Source: Rhabdobacter roseus (GTDB lineage: Bacteria; Bacteroidota; Bacteroidia; Cytophagales; Spirosomataceae). From it: DNA of 64,000 bases. The first letter of the stretch is position 1. Every line of letters starts with the position of its first letter. A model generated the notes under the pieces. The model saw only the letters and a program-made list of their open reading frames with translations. It was not told the origin of the DNA and made no database searches. The position numbers and the translations under genes were made by a program. Location: assembly GCF_014202275.1 (NCBI RefSeq), contig NZ_JACHGF010000012.1, positions 1 to 64,000 of the forward strand, written 5' to 3'. This document shows, in pieces, positions 17,664 through 24,546 of this stretch.

Positions 17664-18521
17664 ATGGATCAGCGCATCATCAACCTATTTGACGAGTACA
17701 CCCACAAACCCTTGAGCCGGGAGACCTTCCTTAAGCGCCTGGCCCAGCTCACGGGTAGCACCACGGCGGCCCTGGCCGTGCTGCCCCTCCTGGAAGTAAA
17801 CTACGCCCAGGCCGCCACGGTAGCCGAAAACGACGAAGACATTCTGACCGAAGACATCACCTACCCCGGCGACGGCACCACCATGCAAGGGTACCTGGCG
17901 CGCCCCAAAGCGGGAGGAAAGCGCGGAGCTGTGATCGTGATTCACGAAAACCGGGGCCTCAACCCCCACACCATGGACGTGGCCCGCCGCGTAGCCAAGG
18001 CCGGGTACCTGGCGCTGGCCCCTAACGCGCTCTCGCCCTTCGGAGGTACCCCCGAAAGCGAAGACGAAGCCCGCACGCTCATCGGCAAGCTGGAGGCCCC
18101 TAAGAACCTGAACAACTTTTTGAAGGGCTTCGACTACCTCCGCGCCCGCGCCGAAAGCAACGGCAAAACCGGCTGCGTGGGCTTTTGCTGGGGCGGCGCG
18201 ATGGCCAACCAGCTGGCGGTGCATTCGCCGCAGCTACAGGCCGCGGTAGCCTACTACGGCCGCCAGGCCGAAGCCGCCGATGCGCCCAAGATCAAGGCGG
18301 CGGTGCAGCTACACTACGGCGGGCTCGACGAGCGCGTGAACGCGGGTATTCCGGCCTACGAAGAAGCGCTCAAAAAGGCGGGCGTCCGGCACGAGATTTA
18401 CGTATACGAAGGCGCGCAACACGCCTTCCTGAACGACACCGCCCCCACCCGCTACAACCCCGAAGCCGCTAAGCTGGCCTGGGAACGTACCTTGCGGTTT
18501 TTTGGTGAAACTTTAAGCTAA
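17664..18521 (+). CDS. Dienelactone hydrolase family alpha/beta hydrolase, exported
   Basis: The 285-aa product is a dienelactone-hydrolase-type alpha/beta hydrolase. The catalytic Cys is in GFCWGG (near residue 175), the Asp in GGLDERV (near 222) and the His in GAQHAF (near 253), the family's Cys-Asp-His triad. The N-terminus has a Tat-less leader with a hydrophobic patch (TGSTTAALAVLPLLEVNYAQA), so it may be exported as seen in Bacteroidota relatives. Family members hydrolyse lactones or esters. It starts 142 bp after a gap following the divergent Pro-rich gene and seems monocistronic. Confidence 0.9.
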   Translation: MDQRIINLFDEYTHKPLSRETFLKRLAQLTGSTTAALAVLPLLEVNYAQAATVAENDEDILTEDITYPGDGTTMQGYLARPKAGGKRGAVIVIHENRGLNPHTMDVARRVAKAGYLALAPNALSPFGGTPESEDEARTLIGKLEAPKNLNNFLKGFDYLRARAESNGKTGCVGFCWGGAMANQLAVHSPQLQAAVAYYGRQAEAADAPKIKAAVQLHYGGLDERVNAGIPAYEEALKKAGVRHEIYVYEGAQHAFLNDTAPTRYNPEAAKLAWERTLRFFGETLS

Positions 18522-18531
18522 TGGAAACAAA

Positions 18532-18759
18532 CTAGCCGTGCGACTCGTCGGGGCGGTCGGTGGAGCGGGCGTTTTCCTGCATTTCGCGTTCCTGTTCTTC
18601 CCGGTGGATCCGGGCCAGGCGTTTGCGCCAGAAGATGTAAAACCCGAGCAGCAGCACGGGAACGCCAAGGTACACCACGATGCTCGTCATGGAGGTAAAA
18701 TCGACGGGCTCGGTCTGATTCGGAACTTCCTGGGGTATTTGTAAGAGTAAGTACTTCAT
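18532..18759 (-). CDS. Small single-pass membrane protein
   Basis: The 75-aa product has one transmembrane helix (SIVVYLGVPVLLLGFYIFW, about residues 26-44) followed by a positively charged then acidic tail (RKRLARIHREEQEREMQEN). It converges on the hydrolase gene, with only 10 bp between the stops. Short proteins with this layout are common and uncharacterised in Bacteroidota. The function is unknown. Confidence 0.65.
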   Translation of the reverse strand: MKYLLLQIPQEVPNQTEPVDFTSMTSIVVYLGVPVLLLGFYIFWRKRLARIHREEQEREMQENARSTDRPDESHG

Positions 18760-18823
18760 AGCAAGGCTGATTGGTTTAGCTACTGATCCAGCGGTGATCC
18801 GGGATACGCTAAAAAAACCATTC

Positions 18824-18850
18824 CCTGCCTCCGGCGGCTGACGAGGCAGG
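18824..18850. repeat. CCTGCCTC hairpin in a divergent promoter region
   Basis: CCTGCCTC (18824-18831) and GAGGCAGG (18843-18850) form an 8-bp perfect hairpin. It lies between the start of the small membrane gene and the WYL regulator. It looks like a REP-like dispersed palindrome; copies elsewhere in the window were not found. Confidence 0.45.
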
Positions 18851-19006
18851 CCGCGACCCGCGACCTGGGGCGGGGGTACTTTACCTACCGCTGGATAAAA
18901 ATTTGACCAAGGTACCCTGGCCCCAAGTGTTGGGTCGGGGTACTTTGCGTATATTGCTATTGCTAAAGATTTTTAGACAAAACACACCCTATACCCGCCA
19001 CTCCTC

Positions 19007-19894
19007 ATGAATGAAATCCCCAAAGCCGAGCGTGTGCTTCGGCTCATCCGGCTGCTGCGCGAACGCAAGAGCACCGTGAAGCAACTTGCCCTGCTACTCA
19101 ATACCATCCCACGCAACGTGTACCGTGACCTCGAAGCCGTGCAAAACATCGGTTATCGCCTACATGCCGATGAAGATTCGCGCTACAGCCTCGAAGCCGA
19201 GCCCACGGCTTCGAAGACGCAGTTCAGCCTCGAAGAAACCCGGCTGCTGCGGCAGCATCTGGCCGCGCTCCCGCCCAGTCATCCGTTGAAGACCAGCATT
19301 GAACGTAAACTCTACCTGAGCAGCGAGCTACTTCCCCTGGCCGATGAGCTAGCGGATAAGCACCGCGCTACGCTAATCAGCCGCCTGAACCGGGCCATTG
19401 CCGAAGCCAGACAGGTGCGGCTCGTCAAGTACCATTCCAGCCATTCATCCACCGTGGCCGATCGGCTCGTGGAACCCCTTAGCCTTTCCGACGATTTTGC
19501 TACGCTGAATGCCTTTGAGCTCGTCTCCCAAAAACAGAAAACCTTCAAAATTGCCCGCGTGGAAGAGGTGGAGGTACTTTCAGCCACGAAGGAACACCGG
19601 GAAGAATCCGTCGAGCTGGATTTGTTCGGCTTTTCGGGGCCGGTAGCGCTACCCACGGTCATTCGCCTTTCCTTTTTGGCGTACCGGCTGCTTTTTGAAG
19701 AATTTCCCGCCTCGCGGGCGTACCTGACGCTCCAAGACAAAGGGGCCCGCTTTCCCTACGAATTCCGCTACCTGGTGCGGGACTTCCGGGGCATCGGGCG
19801 GTTTCTGCTGGGTATGGTCGGTGAGGTGGAGGTAGTTGAGCCCGAAGAACTGAGGGTGTTTTTGCGGGAGAAAGTGGAGAAGGGAGAATGGTAA
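19007..19894 (+). CDS. WYL-domain transcriptional regulator
   Basis: The 295-aa product has an N-terminal helix-turn-helix (RVLRLIRLLRERKSTVKQLA, about residues 9-28) and a WYL ligand-binding domain in the middle (SRLNRAIAEARQVRLVKYHS to AFELVSQKQKTFKIARVEEV). WYL regulators sense nucleic acid or nucleotide ligands and often control defence systems (established knowledge). It ends about 1.1 kb before the cas8 gene on the same strand. Regulation of the CRISPR locus is possible but unproven, since three small genes on the other strand intervene. Unlike those genes it carries the host GGTAC motif, so it was probably resident before the neighbouring block arrived. Confidence 0.88.
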   Translation: MNEIPKAERVLRLIRLLRERKSTVKQLALLLNTIPRNVYRDLEAVQNIGYRLHADEDSRYSLEAEPTASKTQFSLEETRLLRQHLAALPPSHPLKTSIERKLYLSSELLPLADELADKHRATLISRLNRAIAEARQVRLVKYHSSHSSTVADRLVEPLSLSDDFATLNAFELVSQKQKTFKIARVEEVEVLSATKEHREESVELDLFGFSGPVALPTVIRLSFLAYRLLFEEFPASRAYLTLQDKGARFPYEFRYLVRDFRGIGRFLLGMVGEVEVVEPEELRVFLREKVEKGEW

Positions 19895-19907
19895 TCCAGG
19901 ATGGGTT

Positions 19908-20096
19908 TCATCCTTTCCTGCGACGGGCTTGCTGCTTGTACTCGGTGCGGTTCTCGTTCATCGCTTCGGTTCGCCGGGCTAGGTCTTCCGGGGTGAGGTT
20001 TCTGGCTTTCATAACGGCCTCGACCTCTTGATCCAATTCGATGGTCAAGTGCCGGACTATCAAATCCTTCAAGGCCTCTATTTCATCTGGACTCAT
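19908..20096 (-). CDS. Small charged protein, unknown
   Basis: The family is not recognised. The 62-aa product is highly charged and probably helical (LIVRHLTIELDQEVEAVMKA, ending KQQARRRKG). It is the last of three small minus-strand genes (20535-20302, 20296-20123, 20096-19908) separated by 5 and 26 bp, so co-transcription is likely. The three lie between the WYL regulator and the CRISPR-Cas locus in a motif-poor region. Confidence 0.5.
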   Translation of the reverse strand: MSPDEIEALKDLIVRHLTIELDQEVEAVMKARNLTPEDLARRTEAMNENRTEYKQQARRRKG

Positions 20097-20122
20097 TGGC
20101 AGGACTGTTTTTTGAAGCGGAG

Positions 20123-20296
20123 TTATTTATCTGAACGATCTAACTGTGACCAATCTACGTCCTTTAAAGCTACCTTCATCACATAGTCCGTTTTCGCCTG
20201 AGCGGCTTCTTCGACGGTCTTGTAGCTCTTTTTGAGACGGTTATCTTTGGTGAGCAAGGGGCTTACGTGTTGTATTTTGTCTTTTGTGGCTGTCAT
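20123..20296 (-). CDS. 57-aa unknown protein, middle of a three-gene set
   Basis: An open frame from ATG at 20296 to TAA at 20123 encodes 57 residues (starts MTATKDKIQHVSPLLTKD, ends DVDWSQLDRSDK). It starts 5 bp after the stop of the 77-aa gene and ends 26 bp before the next. The composition is lysine-rich and likely helical. No family is recognised. Tight packing with its neighbours is the main support. Confidence 0.5.
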   Translation of the reverse strand: MTATKDKIQHVSPLLTKDNRLKKSYKTVEEAAQAKTDYVMKVALKDVDWSQLDRSDK

Positions 20297-20301
20297 AGGA
20301 A

Positions 20302-20535
20302 CTAGTCTTGTAGTAACGTTTCCATTTCATCCCATTCCGCCTCGGTGAAACCTAAATCGGGTGGCTGAATGGGTTCTGTCTCACATACTAAGTCCAGGAA
20401 GGCATCTACACCCACCGCTTTTATTTGAGTAGAATTGTAGGTATTTAGTTGTCCACGCTTTAGTTTAGGTATGGATATATCGTTGATTTTGAGTTGATTG
20501 TCTGTCTCGGCGATTGTTTTTGGACAATAGGTCAT
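20302..20535 (-). CDS. 77-aa acidic protein, first of a three-gene set
   Basis: The 77-aa product has a basic N-terminal half and an acidic C-terminus (PPDLGFTEAEWDEMETLLQD). Small proteins ending in such acidic helices are often antitoxins or adaptor proteins, but no homologue is recognised. It probably leads a three-gene unit with the 57-aa and 62-aa genes. Toxin-antitoxin or small anti-phage functions are conceivable given the CRISPR neighbour, but the sequence does not show it. Confidence 0.5.
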   Translation of the reverse strand: MTYCPKTIAETDNQLKINDISIPKLKRGQLNTYNSTQIKAVGVDAFLDLVCETEPIQPPDLGFTEAEWDEMETLLQD

Positions 20536-20780
20536 AAGTTTATTTAATTGACAAGGTGGTAATCTCCCATTAATTGTGTTGCTTTACAAGTAATTACTTT
20601 AAGATTGCTATTTGTAAAAGTAAACCTCTCGACATCCTAGAATAATAGAAGGTTTGAAACAGATTACTATTCGTAAAAAAAAGATCCATAAAAGAAGGAT
20701 TGTAGATGAAGAGCAGACGAGGATTCCGAGGCCCGTCGTCTGCTCACAGAAACCTTGTTTCACTTAAACCAAAATTTCTT

Positions 20781-20936
20781 ATGTCCAAATTTAGCAAGCC
20801 TAGCCTACACTATCAAGTAGATCAGCACACATTACTCAATCGCCCCTTCAAAAAGTGCCACAACTGTGGACAAGAGCGATGCTCCGAATGCGAAATCTGT
20901 AATGGAAATTCTTTCGATGAGGATCTGATTCCCTAA
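20781..20936 (+). CDS. Cys-rich mini-protein, possible zinc ribbon
   Basis: The frame is open from 20706, but the Met at 20781 (MSKFSKPSLHYQVDQ) gives a better start, yielding 51 residues. It contains five cysteines spaced as CHNCGQERCSECEIC, suitable for binding one zinc. It ends 46 bp before the longest cas8 frame and 109 bp before the likely cas8 start, on the same strand. No family is recognised. It could be the first gene of the cas transcript or an unrelated small gene. Confidence 0.4.
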   Translation: MSKFSKPSLHYQVDQHTLLNRPFKKCHNCGQERCSECEICNGNSFDEDLIP

Positions 20937-21045
20937 TGTGTTTACATACCGCTTGATAAACTTTTTCTAAAAAAAGTCTTGATTGTCCGTATTTGTCAAT
21001 GGAGATGGTGAGATTGCCGACGTATATGCAACACGATCAAATATT

Positions 21046-22932
21046 ATGATAAAAACTCTCTATCAGTTTGGGAAGCAATTGCAGAAGATAGATTCTATGC
21101 AACGGTACTTTCAGGCCTTTGGATCGCCCTACTCAGAGAGAGCCGAAAACGAGAAAGTGATTGTTGCAGAGATCGACAATGGCCAACTCAATAAATTGTC
21201 GCTCGATGAGTATCGCAAAACCTGGGACAAAAAGTATTTATTCCGCGAACTTGCTTCTGCCCGATCGACCAGCATTTTGCCTACACTACATTTTTATTAC
21301 CTTCCGATTGGAGACAAGCCCGAGACTCGTGCTAGCAACGAGAAACTGCTCGAAGGCAGCATCGAAAAGTTTATGGATAAGCTAGGTAGGAGTCTTGGAG
21401 CCAATGCAAAGATTTATAACTCTCTTTTCGACTCTGAAAAACTTCTGGAAAGGCTACTGATTGAACTCAAAGATTTCGTTATTGAAAACTGCACAGAAAA
21501 GAAAAACTATCTTTTCACGCTCAGAATAGACGGCAAATGGTTGGGTGAGATTCCGGAAATGGTGAAAATCCTGGACGATGAAGCCTATAACAAGTATTTC
21601 AGCAGTAAAGGGCAGGATTACCGGGCAGTGGATAAAACCTGCTCCGTAACCTACCAGGCGGTAGAGGAAGTATGGGGCCGTGTCGATACGTTGGGGTTTA
21701 CGGTCAATGACATTTCCTTTTCCAGAAATGGCTTTGATGCCAAGAACTCGTACAAGATGTTTCCGGTATCGCCCGAAGCTGTAAAAATTCTGGAAGGAAC
21801 ACAGAGAGCTTTGGAAGATAGTTTTTCCTATGGCTTTCAAAATATGAAGTTCTTCGTACTTCCCCGGTTCATTGCTCTGGAAGACGAAGAATTAAGGTTT
21901 GAGGTTGTTGACATATACGTTCAGCAGAGCCGCCGGGATAAAGCGGCCTCATCGGAAACACAGTCGCAGTCGATCGTAAATTCAGAAAGCATCTTCAATG
22001 AAATCATTCATGAGGAAAAACTAAGCAATAGCAGCATCTATTACGATATTTTCTTTTACGAGCAGAAGCAGGCTCAATTTTCTATAAAAGTACATATATC
22101 GGACGTGCTACCTTCGCGATTCAAGACTATATTGAATGCTAAGGGTTTGATTGAGAGAAGATATGATAATATGACCAAAGTCATAACCAAGAAGCAGGAT
22201 GTATATCCCTTTTATCTGACTTTCTACGAAATCAAAAAGTACTTTCCTGAACCCTTTTTCTTCCAGATAGCTGAGGCTATTTTTTATAAAAACCTAGTGA
22301 GGGAGAAGCAGGTGTTGGCGTCGTTCATGCAGCTAATTGTCGAGGCGTTTAAAAACCAAAGCGAAGAAGCTTACAAGTTTCCTCAGTTAGTAAAAAGGTC
22401 ATTCACCATTTACCAATATTTTCAAACCCTTCAACTTTTCGGAAAAATGGAAGTACAAGAAAAGGAATCGATCAGTTTAAATGCGGAAATTTTTGTTGAA
22501 CAGCATCAGAATTTCTTTCAGGGTACACCACTGAAAATGGCGGCATTCTACTTAGGATGTGCGACCGAAATTCTTCTGAACGCTCAGGATAGCCACTTGG
22601 GAAGCCGTCCCTTCAATCATAAACTCAATAACCTGAGCATAGGTTACCGGGAGATGATGGAAATTAAGCCTAAGCTTTTAGCTAAAACAGATGAATACCA
22701 GAAAGCGGACAAACTTTATGGTGGTTACGAGGATTTTCTGAGGCTGATAGCTCGCTTCGACGCCTCGTTTGTTGAGGCAAATGAAAGGCAAGCCGACAAA
22801 ACAGAAATCTCCTATGCCTTTTCCTTGGGGTTGACGATTCAGCGCGAGTTTTTTCTGAACCGAATAAAGGAACGTAGTAAAGCAAAAAAAGACAGAGAGG
22901 CCCATAAGCAAAATTCAGACGTTCAAAACTAA
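21046..22932 (+). CDS. cas8b: Type I-B CRISPR effector large subunit Cas8b (Csh1/TM1802-type)
   Basis: The 628-aa product (start chosen at MIKTLYQFGKQLQKI; the frame extends to 20983) matches the TM1802/Csh1-type Cas8b. The N-terminus and the pattern LFRELASARSTSILPTLHFY, GFTVNDISF and NMKFFVLPRF are typical of this divergent family, and its position before cas7-cas5-cas3 supports it. In Cascade the large subunit recognises the PAM and recruits Cas3. A dozen-residue basic tail ends the protein. The gene is AT-rich with about one GTAC per 280 bp, unlike the surrounding genome. It lies 27 bp upstream of cas7. Confidence 0.85.
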   Translation: MIKTLYQFGKQLQKIDSMQRYFQAFGSPYSERAENEKVIVAEIDNGQLNKLSLDEYRKTWDKKYLFRELASARSTSILPTLHFYYLPIGDKPETRASNEKLLEGSIEKFMDKLGRSLGANAKIYNSLFDSEKLLERLLIELKDFVIENCTEKKNYLFTLRIDGKWLGEIPEMVKILDDEAYNKYFSSKGQDYRAVDKTCSVTYQAVEEVWGRVDTLGFTVNDISFSRNGFDAKNSYKMFPVSPEAVKILEGTQRALEDSFSYGFQNMKFFVLPRFIALEDEELRFEVVDIYVQQSRRDKAASSETQSQSIVNSESIFNEIIHEEKLSNSSIYYDIFFYEQKQAQFSIKVHISDVLPSRFKTILNAKGLIERRYDNMTKVITKKQDVYPFYLTFYEIKKYFPEPFFFQIAEAIFYKNLVREKQVLASFMQLIVEAFKNQSEEAYKFPQLVKRSFTIYQYFQTLQLFGKMEVQEKESISLNAEIFVEQHQNFFQGTPLKMAAFYLGCATEILLNAQDSHLGSRPFNHKLNNLSIGYREMMEIKPKLLAKTDEYQKADKLYGGYEDFLRLIARFDASFVEANERQADKTEISYAFSLGLTIQREFFLNRIKERSKAKKDREAHKQNSDVQN

Positions 22933-22959
22933 TTTTCCAACCTAATTACCTCCTATCCC

Positions 22960-23823
22960 ATGAGTACTATCCAAAGCCGCAGTGAGTTACTATTCCTCTA
23001 CGACGTTAAGCGTTGCAATCCCAACGGCGATCCACTCGATTCCAATCGTCCACGCCTCGATGAAGAAACGGGCCGATGTCTTGTCACAGATGTCCGCCTT
23101 AAAAGAACCATTCGCGATTATCTCATTGATAAGGGATACGACGGGCAAGAGGGTAGCAGAGGTGATATTTTTATCAGGACAGAGGCCGTAACGGGTGAGC
23201 AACGTTCCGGTGCTTATGCCAGTGAAGACGAGTTTAAAAATAAATTTATCGATGTCCGGCTGTTTGGAGGTGTATCCGCAGTAAAGGGCAAAAACTACCA
23301 GTTTACTGGTCCGGTGCAGTTCTCGATGGGCTACACACTGAATCAGGTTACGAAAGATAATTTTATTAAGGGAACCGGAGCCTTTGCCACGAAAGAGGGA
23401 GCAGAGCAAAAGACTTTTCGCGAAGAATACAACATCACCTATGGTTTGATAGCTTTTCATGGGGTAATTAATGAAAACGCTGCCCGGCATGTCGGTACTA
23501 CCGGGGAGGATGTAAATGAATTGGTAGAAGCCATGTGGAATGGCACGAAAGATTTGCTTACGCGCTCAAAAAAAGGGCACATGCCCCGCCTACTAGTCAA
23601 AATTGATTACAGAGACGGCTTTTTCATCGGTGATCTTTGTCAGCGCCTGAAGATGACTTTGAAGGATGAAAAAAAGATGGAAAACCTAGAAGATGTCAGC
23701 GATTACATTCTGGATACGACGGATCTTATCACGGCCTTGAAAAAGTATGACGATAAGATTACCGGAATAACTGTACAGGCGGATGACCGACTAGAAATGA
23801 GTGCGTCCATCCCTACCAAATAA
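22960..23823 (+). CDS. cas7: Type I-B Cascade backbone protein Cas7 (Csh2)
   Basis: The 287-aa product is a Cas7/Csh2 family RAMP protein. It starts with the family signature SELLFLYDVKRCNPNGDPL and continues with DVRLKRTIRDYL, RLFGGVSAVKG and TGPVQFSMG. Several copies coat the crRNA spacer in the type I-B complex. The gene lies 27 bp after cas8b and 9 bp before cas5, so it belongs to one operon. Length is normal. It shares the AT-rich, motif-poor composition of the effector genes. Confidence 0.95.
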   Translation: MSTIQSRSELLFLYDVKRCNPNGDPLDSNRPRLDEETGRCLVTDVRLKRTIRDYLIDKGYDGQEGSRGDIFIRTEAVTGEQRSGAYASEDEFKNKFIDVRLFGGVSAVKGKNYQFTGPVQFSMGYTLNQVTKDNFIKGTGAFATKEGAEQKTFREEYNITYGLIAFHGVINENAARHVGTTGEDVNELVEAMWNGTKDLLTRSKKGHMPRLLVKIDYRDGFFIGDLCQRLKMTLKDEKKMENLEDVSDYILDTTDLITALKKYDDKITGITVQADDRLEMSASIPTK

Positions 23824-23832
23824 AGTCAGTCC

Positions 23833-24546
23833 ATGAACATTTTGGTTTTCGACATCTGGGGCGAGTATGCCCATTACAAGAAGATTTACGCTACTACATC
23901 CGCCCTGACGTACGCCATACCTACCAAAACCAGTCTGTACGGCTATATAGGAGCCATATTAGGTTTGGAGAAAAAGGGAAATGCCTATTTAAAGGCATTT
24001 GCGGACAAGTCTTGTTTAGTGGGGATTAGTTTGCAAAAGCCACTGATTTTTCAGCGCATGGGCATCAACCTCAAAGCCGAGTTAGGGAGGAAAAAGGAAG
24101 GGGCACCTCCCAAACCTACCATGACGGAATTTGTGCATCAGCCTCGCTATCGCATTTATGTAAGCCATCAAGACGAAAAAACGTATCAGAAACTAAGGGA
24201 TGCCTTGCGGTCTCATTCAGCAGCATATACTCCTACGCTAGGCTTGGCGGGTTTGCTTTCGAACTTTGGATTTGTGGGAGAATATAAGGCTGAGGCTACT
24301 ACCTCTCCTGATTTTGTTACCATTGATTCCGTGATTCCCCGAAGTGATTTTGTCGGACTTGACAACCAAAGTTTGGCAGGCGGTGAATTCTATTTGGTCG
24401 AACAAAGTCTTTATGCAATGGAGATGGACACCGAGCGTAACGTTACCGAACGGGACGACATTCTATTGGAAAGGAAAGGGAACCCTATACCCGCAAAAGT
24501 AAAAAAACACTACGTAGTCGATGGAAAGAACATCTGCCTCTTTTGA
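23833..24546 (+). CDS. cas5: Type I-B Cas5
   Basis: The 237-aa product matches the Cas5 family of type I-B systems: an N-terminal RRM-like domain (NILVFDIWGEYAHYKKIYAT), the ALTYAIPTKTSLYGYIGAILG signature and a glycine-rich region (AGLLSNFGFVGEYKAE). Cas5 caps the 5' handle of the crRNA and contacts Cas8. Its last 26 nt overlap the start of cas3 in another frame, indicating translational coupling. Confidence 0.93.
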   Translation: MNILVFDIWGEYAHYKKIYATTSALTYAIPTKTSLYGYIGAILGLEKKGNAYLKAFADKSCLVGISLQKPLIFQRMGINLKAELGRKKEGAPPKPTMTEFVHQPRYRIYVSHQDEKTYQKLRDALRSHSAAYTPTLGLAGLLSNFGFVGEYKAEATTSPDFVTIDSVIPRSDFVGLDNQSLAGGEFYLVEQSLYAMEMDTERNVTERDDILLERKGNPIPAKVKKHYVVDGKNICLF

